A DNA stretch of 64,000 bases from Fallopia convolvulus (Eukaryota > Streptophyta > Magnoliopsida > Caryophyllales > Polygonaceae), in NCBI GenBank assembly GCA_964016875.1, contig OZ024728.1, positions 24,799,328 to 24,863,327 of the forward strand. Direction: 5' to 3'. The translations under genes were made by a program, and so were the position numbers. Positions within the stretch are counted from its first letter, which is position 1; the number at the start of each line of letters is the position of its first letter. This document shows, one piece after another, positions 24,129 through 36,756 of the stretch. The notes under the pieces were generated by a model. That model saw only the letters and a list, made by a program, of their open reading frames with translations. It had not been told where the DNA came from and did no database searches.

Positions 24129-25040
24129 TCATCTAATTCGATACAGGCACTGAAAGAGAGGAGGATGTCTCTGGTGCAGAGTCTCTTGTAAGAAGGCGCA
24201 TTTGATTGGTGGGATCTTAACCACGATCACCAAGAGGATGTCACATTTGATGAATTCCGAAGGAAGATTCGAGATTACTATTGTCCCCAAGTTGTTAGGA
24301 TGGCTCGGGAGGCTGCTTTCCGAGATGTTGGGCCCAAGAATATCACAATAGTTGAGACTATGGAGAAGTTTCAAAAAGAGTTGGCAGCGGTGCCTAATGC
24401 TGACCTTACAAAAGACTTGCGAATAGCAACCTTCCTAAAGCGGATGCAACCACAGTTGTGTGCTTATGTAGCTAGACTTCGGCTTATGACTTTGAGAGAG
24501 ATTCAGGAGTCAGCTTTGGCTCATGAGATGGCCACATTGAGGCCAGAACAGTTTGATACTCGAATAGGAGGAAGTAAGAGGCAGAAGTTGGCGGCATTAG
24601 TAGATTCTAGGGGAGAGGGTCGATCTGGGCAGTACCTGCAGAGTAGACCAGAGTTTCAGCTCCAAGGACATCATGAGCGGTCACAGCAAGGTCGGGCTAC
24701 AAGGAATATGAGACACTGCCAAAATTGTGGTAGCACTGAGCACTTGAAATGTCAGTGTCCGAGGCCAGCGAGGGATTGTTTTACATGTGGGAATCCCGGA
24801 CATATTCAGAGGTTTTGTAGGACTACCACACCTTCACAGGGATTGGTACCGGGGAACCAGGGATTCCGCTATCTGCCACCGACACAACAAACACCAGGGC
24901 AAAGTATGGATCGGAGTGTTGGAGCTAGCAACTCGGGAGCCGTTCCACCCCGAGTGTTCGAGATGAGGAGGAAGAAGAACAAGACGTCCCGGCTAATCCT
25001 AATGATATATCTTGAGCATTTTAGTAGCTAGTACCTTAGT
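24129..25040 (+). pseudogene. Gypsy-type gag fragment of the LTR-X element
   Basis: The frame carries a retrotransposon gag domain (AFDWWDLN, FDEFRRKIRDYYCPQVV, then FQKELAAVP and LRIATFLKRMQPQL), followed by two zinc knuckles, CQNCGSTEHLKCQC and CFTCGNPGHIQRFC, at about 24718-24822. Gag packages the element RNA in cytoplasmic particles. A stop lies upstream at about 24196, before the open part that starts at 24300. After the zinc knuckles the frame ends at 25031 and no protease or pol follows: the sequence goes straight to 3' non-coding DNA (GGTTCGGGGACGAACC near 25275) and the purine tract. Pol has been deleted. Confidence 0.75.
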
Positions 25041-25415
25041 TCCTTTTTGGCAAGACACCAGGATCTTTACTTGTTTGGCTATTCACTTGGTTACTTACTC
25101 GATTGTTCGTTTGACTTGGTTGTTGCTTAGACTATTGGTTGCTTGACTCGTTGATTGTGAGTCCATTTGTGATGAATTATCTTGATTTTGGGCTTTGGGT
25201 TGATACAAATCGTTTATGCTTGTTTATATGATGACAAATTAAGTTTAGTTGTGTTGGTTGTTTCCAAAACCTTGGTTCGGGGACGAACCGTTTCTTTTAA
25301 GGGGAGATAATTCTAAAACTTCTCAAGGACTCGAGTGTTTAAGTTGAACTCCGCTCTTTTCAGTCTTTTTTCTTTCTCTAAGTTTCGGGACGAAACTTTC
25401 TTAAGAGGGGTAGTA

Positions 25416-26348
25416 TGTAATATTCGGGTTTTGTTTCTCCTTCTAATCCGAAAAACGAGGGTCTTGATCTAAAAAAAATCTAGTTTTATTAAACCGTTTG
25501 GACAAATCCCAAAGTATATGAGTATATTTTTTTTATCAAAAGCCAAATCTTATCCCAAACAATTTCCGTTCAAGACTAATTGTGATCATATTTGGTAAAG
25601 CCAAATCCCAACCAAAACGAATTAAAATTTTTATCCTTAACCACTTAATATAATCTTTAACCTTAAATGTATATATATTCGGCTCCTACGTTTCGCGTAA
25701 AACCACCATACCTTCTTCTACACCTTCCCCGTTAAACCAATTCCAGATAACCAAACATCGTTTTTTTCTCGGATCGCCCCATCATCTTCAGCGTTCCTTC
25801 CTGGTTTCCTTCATTCGATTGGCCAGCTCTTTCTTCTTCTTCGATAATCTATCTCGGTGGTCCCGTTCCAGCCGTCGCACGACGTTTTCGCCGGGACAAG
25901 ATCGTCGGTAAGCATCCAGTCCCTTCTTCTATATTTCCTTTCGTCTAGGTTAAAGGGACTCCGATGGGGGGCGAATTGCGGAGCCGTCGGCGAGGCAAAG
26001 TTCGTAAGTGAGTTTCGGGTATTGGGTTCCATGTTTTTTTTCCATTATGTCTTTTAATTTGGTAAAAGTATCCTTGTTATAAATAGGTTAGCTTTAATCG
26101 TTTGTAGATAAGTGAATTAAATATTAGTGGGATTTGGGTTTAAACAGGATCGATCACTTTGATCTTAATTTCTTTCGATCAAGTACGAAGTGGGATTGTA
26201 TACAATGAGGGACTTGTTTTAGTAGTTTTGTGATCAACTAGTTAATCACTTTTGTTAGATAGGTTAAAAATTGAGTTTTATGTATGTATTTTTGCTATGA
26301 GGTGATTAGGAAAATCATGTTTGGTTGGGTGGGACTGAATAGAGTTCA
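25416..26348 (+). repeat. LTR-X, plus orientation, first segment
   Basis: It starts TGTAATATTCGGG directly after the purine tract AAGAGGGG. A TATA-like run lies near 25670. The first 625 bp recur reversed at 46614-47238. The LTR is interrupted at 26348 by G1 (TSD gttca) and resumes at 45543. Confidence 0.75.
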
Positions 26349-26937
26349 TGATAGCAACCCGAGGGGGTCGGGTCACGATTCTCCAAGGATCCGGTCTCGT
26401 AGACAAGTCGCACAAGCAACGTAAATAGAAAGATGGTGTTTGAGAGATTTGATATTTGAGAGCAAGAGAGAGAGAAGAGAGCTTTTGGAGTAAGGGCTAA
26501 GGTGGAAGAGTAATCTCTATTCCACACAAAACCAAAACTAGGTTTTACAAAAGAGTAAGGGGCTTTATATAGAGAAACTCCTTACTAGAAAAACAAGGAC
26601 TAGTCCCGATATGCAAAACGAGACACACGTCCGCTAATAAAAATAAACATAACTATAATATAAATAGTGTCAAATTATGCAATAAAATAAATAAATACAT
26701 AGGCACCGATTAAGGCTCGGCTAGGCCAATAATGGTCCGTCACATAAAGTCGCTACCGAGTATATGGCGATGTCTGGCTCGACATGCTGAGTGAACTGTA
26801 GTCGGGCTCTCAAAATTACTGAAGTAGTAGCCCTAGCAATGGCCTTAGCCCGAGAACGAGTGATAGGCCCATTTGGGCGAACACTCATAGCCTCCTCCTC
26901 CTGCTCAGCTGACATAGATGTCGGTGTGGTGTCATCA
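26349..26937 (-). repeat. 3' LTR of G1
   Basis: 589 bp. The part 26530-26937 is almost identical to 45130-45537 of the other LTR, while 26349-26529 differs strongly from 44947-45129. It contains the last 72 codons of the polyprotein. Confidence 0.85.
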
Positions 26938-28796
26938 CCCCCTCCCCCTTGAGTGTGAAGCGTCCCCGCTTCACCCTCGTCGAACTCAGGGGCAATGTAT
27001 GGAGTGAGGTCGGCGACATTAAATGTCGTATGAACATTGTACTCTGCAGGAAGATCAATCTGATAGGCGTTATCACCCATAGCACGAACAACACGAAACG
27101 GGCCATCACCCTGTGGAGATAGCTTGGTCTTGCGCTGAGCAAGAAAGTGCCCTTTGCGCAAATGCACCCAAACTCAGTCTCCCGGAGCGAACACAACCCG
27201 GCGCCGGCCGCGGTTGTGCTGAGACGCGTACTACGAAGCGCGTCTCTCCAGTTGTGCCTGAGTCCTCCTATGAAGCTCTCTAATCTGCTCTGTGCGGTTG
27301 GCCGCGGTAATCTGCTCTCCATCAGCAAGAGGTCTCAGGCCGAAATCCAGGGGCGTCAAAGGATTGAGGCCATAAACGACCTCAAAAGGAGTCAACTGCG
27401 TCGCCGAGTGCCTGGACCTGTTATAATAGAACTCAACAATAGAAAGTAAGTCCTCCCAACGCCGAGGGTTCGCCTTCAACATAGTGCGAAGGAGAGCTCC
27501 AAGCTTGCGGTTGGTCACCTCAGTTTGACTATCTGTTTGGGGGTGATAGCTCGTAGAGTATAGAAGCTTAGTACCAAGCTTCCCCAAAAGAGTGCGCCAA
27601 AAGTGACCAACAAATTTGGAGTCACGGTCACTAACAATAGTGCACGGAACTCCATGATGGCGTACCACATTATCATAGAATAGATCAGCAATGTCAGCGA
27701 CACTATTTGTGGTCTTACAAGCCACAAAATGGGCCATCTTCGAAAACCGATCGACGATGACAAATATGGAATCCTTCCCCCTCCTAGATGTGGGCAAACC
27801 CACAATAAAATCCATGGACAAGTCTTCCCAAGGCCCAGTCGGGATGGGAAGCGGAGTGTACAAGCCATGGGGATGAGAAGAGGCCTTGGCTTTTTGGCAA
27901 GTGACACAAGCACGACAGTACCGTGTCACCTGGTGAGCCATGTGGGGCCAGAAGAAGTGCTCCTTAAGAGCAGCAAGGGTCTTCGAGATGCCAAAATGGC
28001 CCCGGCCATCATGAGCCTCCCAAATCAGCAAAAGGCGAATGGACGATGTAGGAATACAAAGGCGTCCAGCCTTAAAAAGGTAACCCTCGGAAAGGAAGTA
28101 GGTCTCATACTCACGGGATATGAGGCATTGCGCATATAAAGGACCAAAGAATGGATCGGAAGAGTATAAGTCCTTTATGAGAGCAAAGCCTAACACCTTA
28201 GTCTGCATGTGAGTAAGAAGGGCATAACAACGAGAAAGGGCATCAACAAACACATTCTCAGTCCCCTTCTTATGGACCACTGTGTAGGGAAATGTCTCCG
28301 AAAACTCGACCCATCGAGCATGGCGGCGGTTAAGATGAGCTTGGCTCTTCAAAAACCGAAGTGCCGCGTGATCGCTATGAATAATAAACTCGTGTGGCCA
28401 AAGATAGTGGGACCACGTGTTAAGGACTCTAATCAAAGCATAGAGTTCCTTATCATAAGTCGAGTAGTTGAGAGTAGGCCCAATTAACTTCTCGCTAAAA
28501 TAAGCGATGGGATGCCGCTCTTGGTGGAGGACATCACCAATGCCAATATGAGAGGCATCACACTCAATCTCAAAGGGACGAGAGAAGTCTGGCAGCTGAA
28601 GAATAGGAGCTTGGCACAAGGCTACCTTCAAGGCCTGGAAGGCCTTGTCATGAGCTGGGGTCCACACCACTATTGTGCCCTTCTTGGTCAAACCATGAAG
28701 AGGCGCAACAATGGTACTGAAGTCCCTAACAAAGCAACGATAGAAACCAGCAAGGCCGAGAAAAGACCTGACCTCAGTGGCGATCGAGGGAGTAGG
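26721..28796 (-). pseudogene. G1 RNase H, integrase and C-terminal tail
   Basis: RNase H shows IECDASHIGIG. The integrase has the zinc-binding HH-CC part (HDGRGHFGISKTL, CRACVTCQKAK), then catalytic MDFIVGL, SDRDSKF and a QTEV block whose Glu lies 35 residues after the second Asp, so the DDE triad is kept. The tail after PYIAPEFDEGEAG runs across the purine tract into the LTR and ends at 26721 with TRSRAK and a 60-residue end. In-frame stops: TAG at about 28794 (right after the RT part), TAG at about 27228 and TGA at about 27170. Integrase would insert the cDNA into the genome. The gene is broken. Confidence 0.85.
26938..26952 (-). other. Polypurine tract of G1
   Basis: The minus strand reads AAGGGGGAGGGGG immediately before the LTR start TGATGACACC. 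It would prime plus-strand DNA synthesis. Confidence 0.8.
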
Positions 28797-29690
28797 CTAC
28801 TTCCGAATGGCCTTGACCTTGCTGTCGTCGACGCGCAACCCGTCCTTGGAAACAACGTACCCAAGGAAGACCGTGGACGTAGCGCAAAAAGAGCACTTGG
28901 CAAGTTTGCCAAAGAGAGTCTCGCTATGTAGGCGAGTGAGGATGAGACGAAGATGGTCTACATGGTCCTCAAGTGTCTTAGAAAAGATCAAAATATCATC
29001 AAAATAGACGACAATGAACTTTCCCAAATACTCTCTGAACACGTGGTTCATGAGTCTCATGAAAGTACTAGGGGCGTTAGTGGGCCAAAAAGGCATCACA
29101 AGCCACTCATATAGCCCATACTTCTTCTTGAAGGCAATCTTCCACTCATCGCCTTCCTTCATGTGGATCTGATGGTATCCGCTCCTCAAATCCACCTTAG
29201 AGAAAATGGTGGCTCCGTGCAACTCATCCAACATATCATCTAGCCTCGGAATAGGGTGACGGTACTTAACCGTAATTTGGTTAATGGCTCGACAATCCAC
29301 ACACATGCGCCAAGAACCATCCTTCTTGTGCACGAGAATAACAGGGACGACACAAGGGCTCAAAGACTCTCGGACATAGCCTCGTTCCAAGAGTTCTTGA
29401 ACCTGCCGTTGGAGCTCCTTAGTCTCTTCAGGGCCAACCTTATAAGCAGCTCGGTTTGGCAGAGACGCTCCAAGAACCAATTCTATCTAGTGCTCGATGC
29501 CTCGGACTAGTGGAAGTCCGGGAGGTAGCTCGTCAGGAAACACATCAGCAAACTCCTCTAGCAAAGTAGCAACCGAGGTGGGTAAGGGCTGGGAGTCAGA
29601 ATCCTCGATTGGAGAAGAAGTCGGAAGGAGAAGAAGACAAGGCTCCTCGCCGCGGAGTGAAGCAGAAATCTCACTGCGGCGGGCCATAAG
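28797..29690 (-). pseudogene. G1 reverse transcriptase
   Basis: Typical Gypsy RT blocks occur in order: [75 protein letters not shown] and the catalytic [12 protein letters not shown] stop at about 29490 separates a short upstream part (LLEEFADVFPDELPPGLP) that belongs to the same frame. The PFWPTNAP block has Trp where Gly is usual (PFGLTNAP), likely a further inactivating change. RT copies element RNA into cDNA in cytoplasmic particles. Confidence 0.85.
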
Positions 29691-29837
29691 GAGGCGTCGT
29701 TCAACACGCCCCTATAGCTCGGGCGGTGACGATTGAAAGTGAGGCGCACCCGATTGGGCACTGCCGTGAGTGGGGTGGGCTGGCGCAGAGTGCGGTACGC
29801 CTGTGTGTGTGGCGCGCGCCTTGGGCGTGGTGCCCGG

Positions 29838-31168
29838 CTACGTGTCGTGAGAAGAGGGTGGACCCGAAGGGGCGACGCCTGGAAGTGGTGGCTCAGCGCC
29901 ACGGTAAGGAAGTTGAGTGCTCGGGTGTGCCGCCGAAAATGCCGGCAAAGGAACCCGAGTTTCAGAAGACTGGGTAGGCCACTGCTCTGGAGCCATCCGT
30001 GGAGTATAAGTGGCCTTATGACGATCACGCTCCATCTGGTCCTGCATGATCTCACTAGGCGATATGGGGTGAAGGGTGACACACTTTCCGTGGTAGCTGA
30101 AGGTATATGTGTTAAGGAACCCATCGTGAAAGACACGTCGATCAAAGAGCCAAGGACGCCCTAAAAGCAAATGGGTGGCGTCCATGGTAATGACATCACA
30201 AATGATCTTGTCCGAGTAACCGCCAATGGAGAAAGGAATGGAGCACTTCTCACTGACGCGGTTCTCATTAGTAGACAAGATCCAATGGAGGGAATAAGGA
30301 GTAGGGTGCCAGAAAGTAGACAACTGTAAATAATCAACAACTTTCTTGTTGATAATGATACAACAACTACCTCCATCAATGATAACACTCAGCGCAGCTG
30401 ACTGGACAAGGCAACGGGTATGGAATAGGTTCTCACGCTGATCAGAATGGGTAGGCTCCCTAATGGTCAAAGCTCGTCGGGAAATAAGAGTCATCATGGT
30501 ACCGATGGTAATGTCACGAGCATGACAAGCCAACTGCTCCTCATCATCATAAACAGGGACCTCAACAACTGGCTCAATCGGGGCCTCCTCGTCATCTAAA
30601 TATTCATAACCTCTAGTGTGTTCCGAGAAGAGAACATGCTTGGCGTTAGGACAATTCCTCTGAAAGTGGCCTCGACCACCACACTTGTAGCACTCGACAT
30701 CACGGGCATGCTCGGTGCCTAATGATGCGGCCTGCGAGGAAGGAGATCGAGCATTGGTTGTGGGCGCCGTGCTCGGCGGAGCTCGCCCATGACTAGGTGC
30801 GCCCGCAGTGGAGGGAGGCGTTCTAGTGGAAGAAGAATGGTCGGGCTTGGAATGAGAAGTGGTGGAGGAAGAAGGGTAACGGGGCTGGCTAGAAGACCAA
30901 GAAGAAGCTCGATTACGCACGTTCTGTTGATGGATTTGCATTGCGGCGTGCGTTAATGAGTTGATGTCCTTGATGGGTAAAATCTCCAATCGATCACGGA
31001 TCGGCGGGTTAAGGCTAGCTAGGAATCGACAACGAAGGGTCGAAGACGCAGGGGTGATTTTGGCCTTATAAAACATGTCCCCCAACTTAAAAAATAAGTC
31101 TAGAGGGTTGAGAGAGCCTTGGCGAGCCATGACAATCTCTAACCTCATTCGGTCCCTATTGTCGGGGG
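29838..31168 (-). pseudogene. G1 gag C-terminal half, zinc knuckle and protease
   Basis: The frame reads through the rest of the gag domain (LFFKLGDMFYKAK, CRFLASLNPPIRDRLE), a serine-rich linker, one zinc knuckle CYKCGGRGHFQRNC near 30670, and an aspartic protease with active site IIDGGSCC near 30375 and a later LLLGRPW. Gag and protease form and mature the particle. The gag N-terminal half is at 41540-42968; the two halves are separated by G2 at 31168/41535. Between 29838 and 29690 the frame is disturbed. Confidence 0.8.
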
Positions 31169-32636
31169 TGATGTTCATGTTTTTAGTATAGTTTTTAGTA
31201 GGTTTTCTTTGTTTATTAGGTCTAGTTTTGATAAGTTTAGGTTTAGTTTGGTATGTTTTTGGATAGTTTTGCATATTTTCATAGAAAGTATGGAAGCTAC
31301 TCTATTTTGTGTATTTTGTAGGTTTTAGCAAGGAAAAGTGCTATATGGAGCTGAATTTGGAGCGCTACAGTGAAAGACAGAGGAATACAAGTTTGAAGAA
31401 GTCAGAGTCAAGGTTTTACGAGTTGAAGTGTGGAAGAAACCAAGTCCATGCTCGTTAACGAGGGCTCGTTAACGAGGCCACGTGATAAGAAATTTCGAGG
31501 GTTGACTTTGTAACTCACCGATCCTGTGCGGGAAATTATTTCTGTGTCGGTAGAGTATCTTTTTATAATTTTTAGGGTTATTATATTATGTATTTTAGGT
31601 CTTGTTATCTTCTTAGATTTTGTTTCTATCTTTTTACGATTATATTTCTATCTTTTAGGAAAGTTTTTATCTTCTAGCCTTATTAGTTTTTAGCCTTTTT
31701 AGTATAAATAGCCCTCTTATTTAGCCTAGCAAGAGGGGGGAGATAGATAGGGAGATCGAGCATAGAGAGAAGAAGAAGAGCCGAGAGAGCCGAGGAGAGG
31801 ATCGGAGTCGAGTCGTCGGGTCGGTGGATGAGAGTTACCGAGTTCGTTGATCGAGTATTTTGGTTCGGTATTTGATTGTTTTCGGTTTTCTTCTGATTTT
31901 CTGTGTAAGACGATATTTGTTATTTAATTTGAGTAGTAATTTATTTTCAATGATTTCTTTTATTGAGTTTTCTTGTTTCGTAGTTATGATTAGTGAGTAG
32001 TCTTCTTTTCTAGGATCGGGGTTAAGCCCGACATAGTTAAGCATGTTTGACGAGTGAGATTGTGTTGAATGCCTTTTGTCTATTATTGAGATTGTTTGTT
32101 GTGTTTATACCGAGATGAAAGTTGAGGTAATTTGAGTTTTTAACTGGATTGAAAGAGAAAGTTAGTAACTTGAAGGTTGATATTGTTTGAATACGAAAGT
32201 TTCAAGCTTTAGATCCAAAACAAACAATTAAGTGAGTTAAGTTGCGAAAGTAGGTTAATTTGCTTGATAGTCAACGAAAGTTGATGATTCTATCTGTTTA
32301 AAGGCATGATCTATTCTTCTTACGAGTTTATATGCTTGGCTATGTTGTGGTGTCCCTAGTCCTAAATCTTTGTTTTTATTTGAATTATTTTAAGTGAATT
32401 TCGCTACCGAACTTGTTTAGGTCGTTAGTTGAGTCTTTTTATGCACGGTGGTTCGTTAACGACCCTGACAACGTCGTTAACGAGGCTGCTTGTGTGTGTT
32501 TTTGCTTGATTTTGTTTGCTTTTTAGTAGTCGATAAACGAACAACCTTGCTTCCCGTGGAACGATCCTGACTTCGCTATACTCAGCGGGGTCTTGACTTA
32601 TAAATTTATTTGTTGTCAAGAAATACCCTCTCAACA
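31169..32636 (+). repeat. 5' LTR of G2
   Basis: 1468 bp, TATA-like TAGTATAAATAG near 31700. Two CTCGTTAACGAG palindromes at 31451 and 31465 and two GTTAAC sites at 32455 and 32476. Confidence 0.9.
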
Positions 32637-32639
32637 AAT

Positions 32640-32657
32640 TGGCGCCGTTGCCGGGGA
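32640..32657 (+). other. Primer-binding site of G2 (Asp tRNA type)
   Basis: TGGCGCCGTTGCCGGGGA, three bases after the LTR end, is the primer-binding word usual for Athila-group elements and matches the 3' end of tRNA-Asp. Confidence 0.8.
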
Positions 32658-32738
32658 AGCAACGTGTTTGTTAGTTTATCTGTGGGTTCGGGAATAGACC
32701 GACCCCGTTTTTGTTTTCTTTGTTTGCTTTCTCAGCGT

Positions 32739-35531
32739 ATGCCGGTAGGACGACGAAGGCTCGAATTTGACAACACTGGTTATTACTCAGAACCCGAACG
32801 TTCCCTGCACCGTAGACTCCGAGAAAACCGAGCCATGGCCACACCAGAAGAGATGGCTCTTCAAATGGAAGACCTCCGAAATCAGATGGTGGCGTTGAAG
32901 ACTGAGAAAGAAGGCGCTGCTGCTGAAGCTGAGCGTCAACGAGCTGCTAATGCTCGTCTATAGGAGGAGCTTGATGCCTATCCAAGGAATGCCAAACAGT
33001 ACATGCATCTAGAACTGAGGGTGCCAGAGTCCCCGATTGTGCTTCCAGCGATAGAGAAACCCTTTGAGATCAAGTCTCAATTCATATCCTTGATTAAACG
33101 GGCTCAGTTTGAAGGGAAACCTACTGAGTGCCCTATGGAGCATATTAGAAACTTTATTGATTTATGTGACACCATAGCTGCTGAAGGTGTCTCACTTGAA
33201 TATGTTCTGTTAAAAGCTTTTAGGTGGTCCCTTACTGGAAAGGCCCTGAGCTGGTTGGAGAGCCTACCTTCTAAGTCTATCAGGACTTGGAAAGCTTTGT
33301 ACAATCAATTTCTGACAAAGTTCTTCCCTCCTGCTAAGACGACGGAGTTGAGGAAACGCATCACCTCCTATCACCAGCTGCCTAATGAAACATTCGTTGA
33401 AACATGGGAAAGATTTAAAGAGATGCTTAGACAATGCCCCACTCATGGGCAACCTTTATATGTTTTGCAAGAAATCTTTTTCCAGGGTATCAACGCGGAG
33501 ACCAAGAACCGCATCAACACGCATACAGCGTGTGGTTTTATAGAGATGAATCCGACGGAGGCATGGGAACTGTTGGATAAGCTTTCCAATTACGATGCCA
33601 TGTATGGAACCCAGCAGATTCCACAACCTCAGAAACGTCTCTACGTACCTAACCGAGACGAAGTTGACCCGGATGTTAAAAATCAATTCTTGCAAGATGA
33701 GGTCAACCGTCTGAAGAAGCAGGTAAGTTTTCTGAAATCCTCTCAATCATGTCAAGAATGTGGTTCTTCTTCACATAGTACTTCTGCTTGCACTAACATA
33801 GAGCAGGTTAGAGCCGCTGAGACAATAGCTGAGATGAATTATATGAGAGGACCATACAGGAACCAGCCTAGCTATAATGACATGTCAAACAACTATCAGG
33901 CATGGGGCAATCAGAATACCAATCAAAACTATGCAATGCCTCCACCAGATAGACGACCTGCACCTTATCGACCTCCAGGCCATCAGGAGCCACCATCATG
34001 GGTTCAAGGATTACAGGAAGGCATTAACGGCGTGACCAACAAAGTTAACAAAGTAACCAGCAAGGTTAACGAAGTTCAAGCCAACCTGAACCAACAAAAT
34101 AAAAGATGGGGAGAGTTCGATATATGGAAGAAGAGTGTTGACTCCCAACTAGGGAACCTCGCTGCCCAGATTCCGAGACCACCAGGGCAACTCCCGAGCC
34201 GCCCCGAGGAGAACCCTAGGGGACAAATAGCAGCGGTGCACCTTAGGAGCGGGAAGACATTACCGGAGCGAGTCCAAACTGAGGACAAGAAGGAAGAGGA
34301 CGTCACCAAATAGCTCGTTAACGAGCCAGCGAGAGCAAATAGCGAGTCCTTATACCAAGGTGACGAGGCTCCAAGGGTTCCTGACGACCCAACCACAGGT
34401 AAGTTTTCTAAAACAAGCCTTCCTCTCAACTCCAGGGTAGTTAACGACCCCATCAGGGTCGGTAACGACCCACCGAGCATACCTGACGACCCTAGTGTCG
34501 ACCCGGTACTCTCACCTCTCGAGCCTAACTTGGTTCCGAGAATGGTGAGAACTCTTCCATTTCCAACTAAGAAATCTATGGACTCTACTGAGAGTAAGTT
34601 CAAGTGTTTCGTAAAGATTCTTCAGGGCATTAATATTTCCATCCCATTCGCTAAGGCCCTAAGCGAAATGCCGGCTTACACAAAGTTTTTGAAGGATATT
34701 CTTAGCAGGAAAAGATCCATTACAGAGTTGCAGGATGAAGTCAGATTAATAGCTCTACCGAAAAAGCTAGGAGACCCAGGGAGATTTGCAATAACAATCG
34801 GCATAGGCAACCACAAGTTCAAAGCTTTATGTGATCTGGGCGCCAGTGCTAGTTTAGTTCCTCTCTCAATCTGGTCTAAAGCTAATATGGGACCACTAGA
34901 GCCGGTAGATATGAACCTGTACATGGCAGATGGATCATGTGTCAAAGCCATAGGAGTCGTGGACGACTATCCTATCCAAGTCGGGAAATTCTTTATACCA
35001 AATGATTTCATCGTCCTCGATATGCCTGAAGACCCTCATGTCCCCATAATTCTGGGCAGACCATTTTTAGCCACAGCAGGTGCAAGAGTGGATGTGCGAA
35101 AAGGACTCCTCACTTTTGATATTGGAGAGGAATGGGTAGAATTCAACTTGGATCAGAATGCCAACGACCCAATTGCAGTCGCACAAATCGAGTTGACTCA
35201 ACCAGAACTTGATTCAGCCACACCTACCGAGCCTCATCGGCCAATTACCGAGTCCGACATGCACGAATACAACCAAGGTAAGCACTTTAACTATGAATCT
35301 GCTAAAGACGGTCATTCCTTATCTTTTATTCCTACACCATGCCCCATCATATGCACTACAGAGGAATCCAAACCACCTTGGTTTTCGGATTTCACTAACC
35401 ATCATGTAGGAATATCGGGCATACTGATAGAAGAAAAGGGACCTAATTTAGCAACTCAGGCACACAGAAACTGCACCGCTAATTATGGGGTACCTCAAGA
35501 CTCCAACGTAACTGCACAGGAGCCACCTTGA
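32739..35531 (+). pseudogene. G2 gag-protease polyprotein with two in-frame TAG codons
   Basis: One frame of 931 codons runs from ATG 32739 to TGA 35531, interrupted only by TAG at 32961 and TAG at 34311. Gag shows FIDLCDTIAAEGVSLEY, LTGKALSWLESLP, LYNQFLTKFFPP and a zinc knuckle CQECGSSSHSTSAC near 33750. A coiled stretch with repeated VTNKVNKV lies near 34030. After the second TAG follows a linker with VNDP and PDDP words, then an aspartic protease with CDLGASASLVPLSIW near 34832 and IILGRPFLA near 35048. The frame ends without pol. Translation as it stands would stop early; read-through is possible but not shown. Confidence 0.85.
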
Positions 35532-36756
35532 GTAAAAGGAGTACGTCGGGCAGACGACGTTAAAAATAGCGCTTACGGGAGGCAACCCGCTTTTTAGTAT
35601 AGAATTAGATTTTTCTTTTTTTAGACTCTTTTTCTTAGCTTTCTTTTGAGTTCTTTTTAGTAGTTTTTAGGATAGAAATTAGGATTAAATTTTGAGCTAA
35701 CAAGATGCAGGAGAAGGGATCGAAAAAATCACTCCAAGAGGCTACGGTGGCTCGTTAACGACCCACCCAGGGTCGTTAACGACCCGGTTCGGACGACCCG
35801 ATTCGGCAAAACGGGCAGGTAATTTTTTTTTAATCTAATCTATCTTTTTCACTACCCTAGCCGCCACCCCCTCTACCCCTTCCTATCCCTTCCCTCTCCT
35901 ATATAACCCTTCTACCCCTCCCAAATCTTTTTCACTCTCAAATCAAACTCAACCAAAAACCTTTGAAGACCCCTTCCACCGATTGGAATCCCGCGCCACC
36001 ATCACCGAGAAACCATCGTTACCGAAGTCCGGAAACCCTTCCCTCCACCGTCGAAGATCCGAAGCTTTCGATAGCCCCCACCGAGCTCGTTACTCACCCA
36101 ATTCCCGACCCCTTGTTCTTCAAATTTCTCGGTTCTCCGGTATGTTTTCTAAACCCTAACTCGAAATTGCATGATTTATGATTTTTAGGGAAGAAATTTC
36201 ATGTCTAGGATTGAGTTTATATAGAGGATTGGTGTTCATGATTAAATATTGCCCATGGTTGTGATTTTTGCTTCGTATTCCTAGATGTAGAGAGGGATAG
36301 TCATGTTGGATGTTTCATGGTGTGAAGTTAATTGTGAAAAGCATGAATTTTTCTTGTTCTAGTATCAAGCTACAAACTTTGCATGTCAAAATTTTGGGTA
36401 AAATTTAGCATGTTCGGGTTGGGTAATCGAGCAAGTATGGGGTGCGTATTTCCGATTGTGTGGCTAGTGAGGAGAATAGAGGATTGCATGCTTGAATTTT
36501 GGCTTGATTTTAAAGTAGAGTAAACTCGGAATTCTATGATCTGGTTCTCGGCGGATCGTTATTGACCCACCCAGGCTCGTTAACGACCCTGCATAATCTC
36601 AAATTCAACAACCAGTCCAGATTCGTAAACGACCCAATTGGGTAGTTGACGAATAATTTCGAGGCTATTTCGAGACCAAGTATGGGGTCTCTTGCCTATC
36701 TATTTTGAGTAGATCTTATCTTGTAAAAGTCTTTTTTTGATTATTTTGTAGATCTC
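35532..36756 (+). other. G2 spacer between protease and ORF1-like frame
   Basis: Non-coding. It holds paired GTTAAC sites at 35754 and 35775 and again near 36579, and a CT-rich leader with CTATATAACCC near 35900 that could serve as a second promoter. In complete Athila elements pol would occupy this interval. Confidence 0.6.

Noticed and set aside
27147..30164. Plus-strand ORFs up to 143 codons opposite G1 pol
   Set aside because: They mirror the RT and integrase frames on the other strand and show no recognisable protein.
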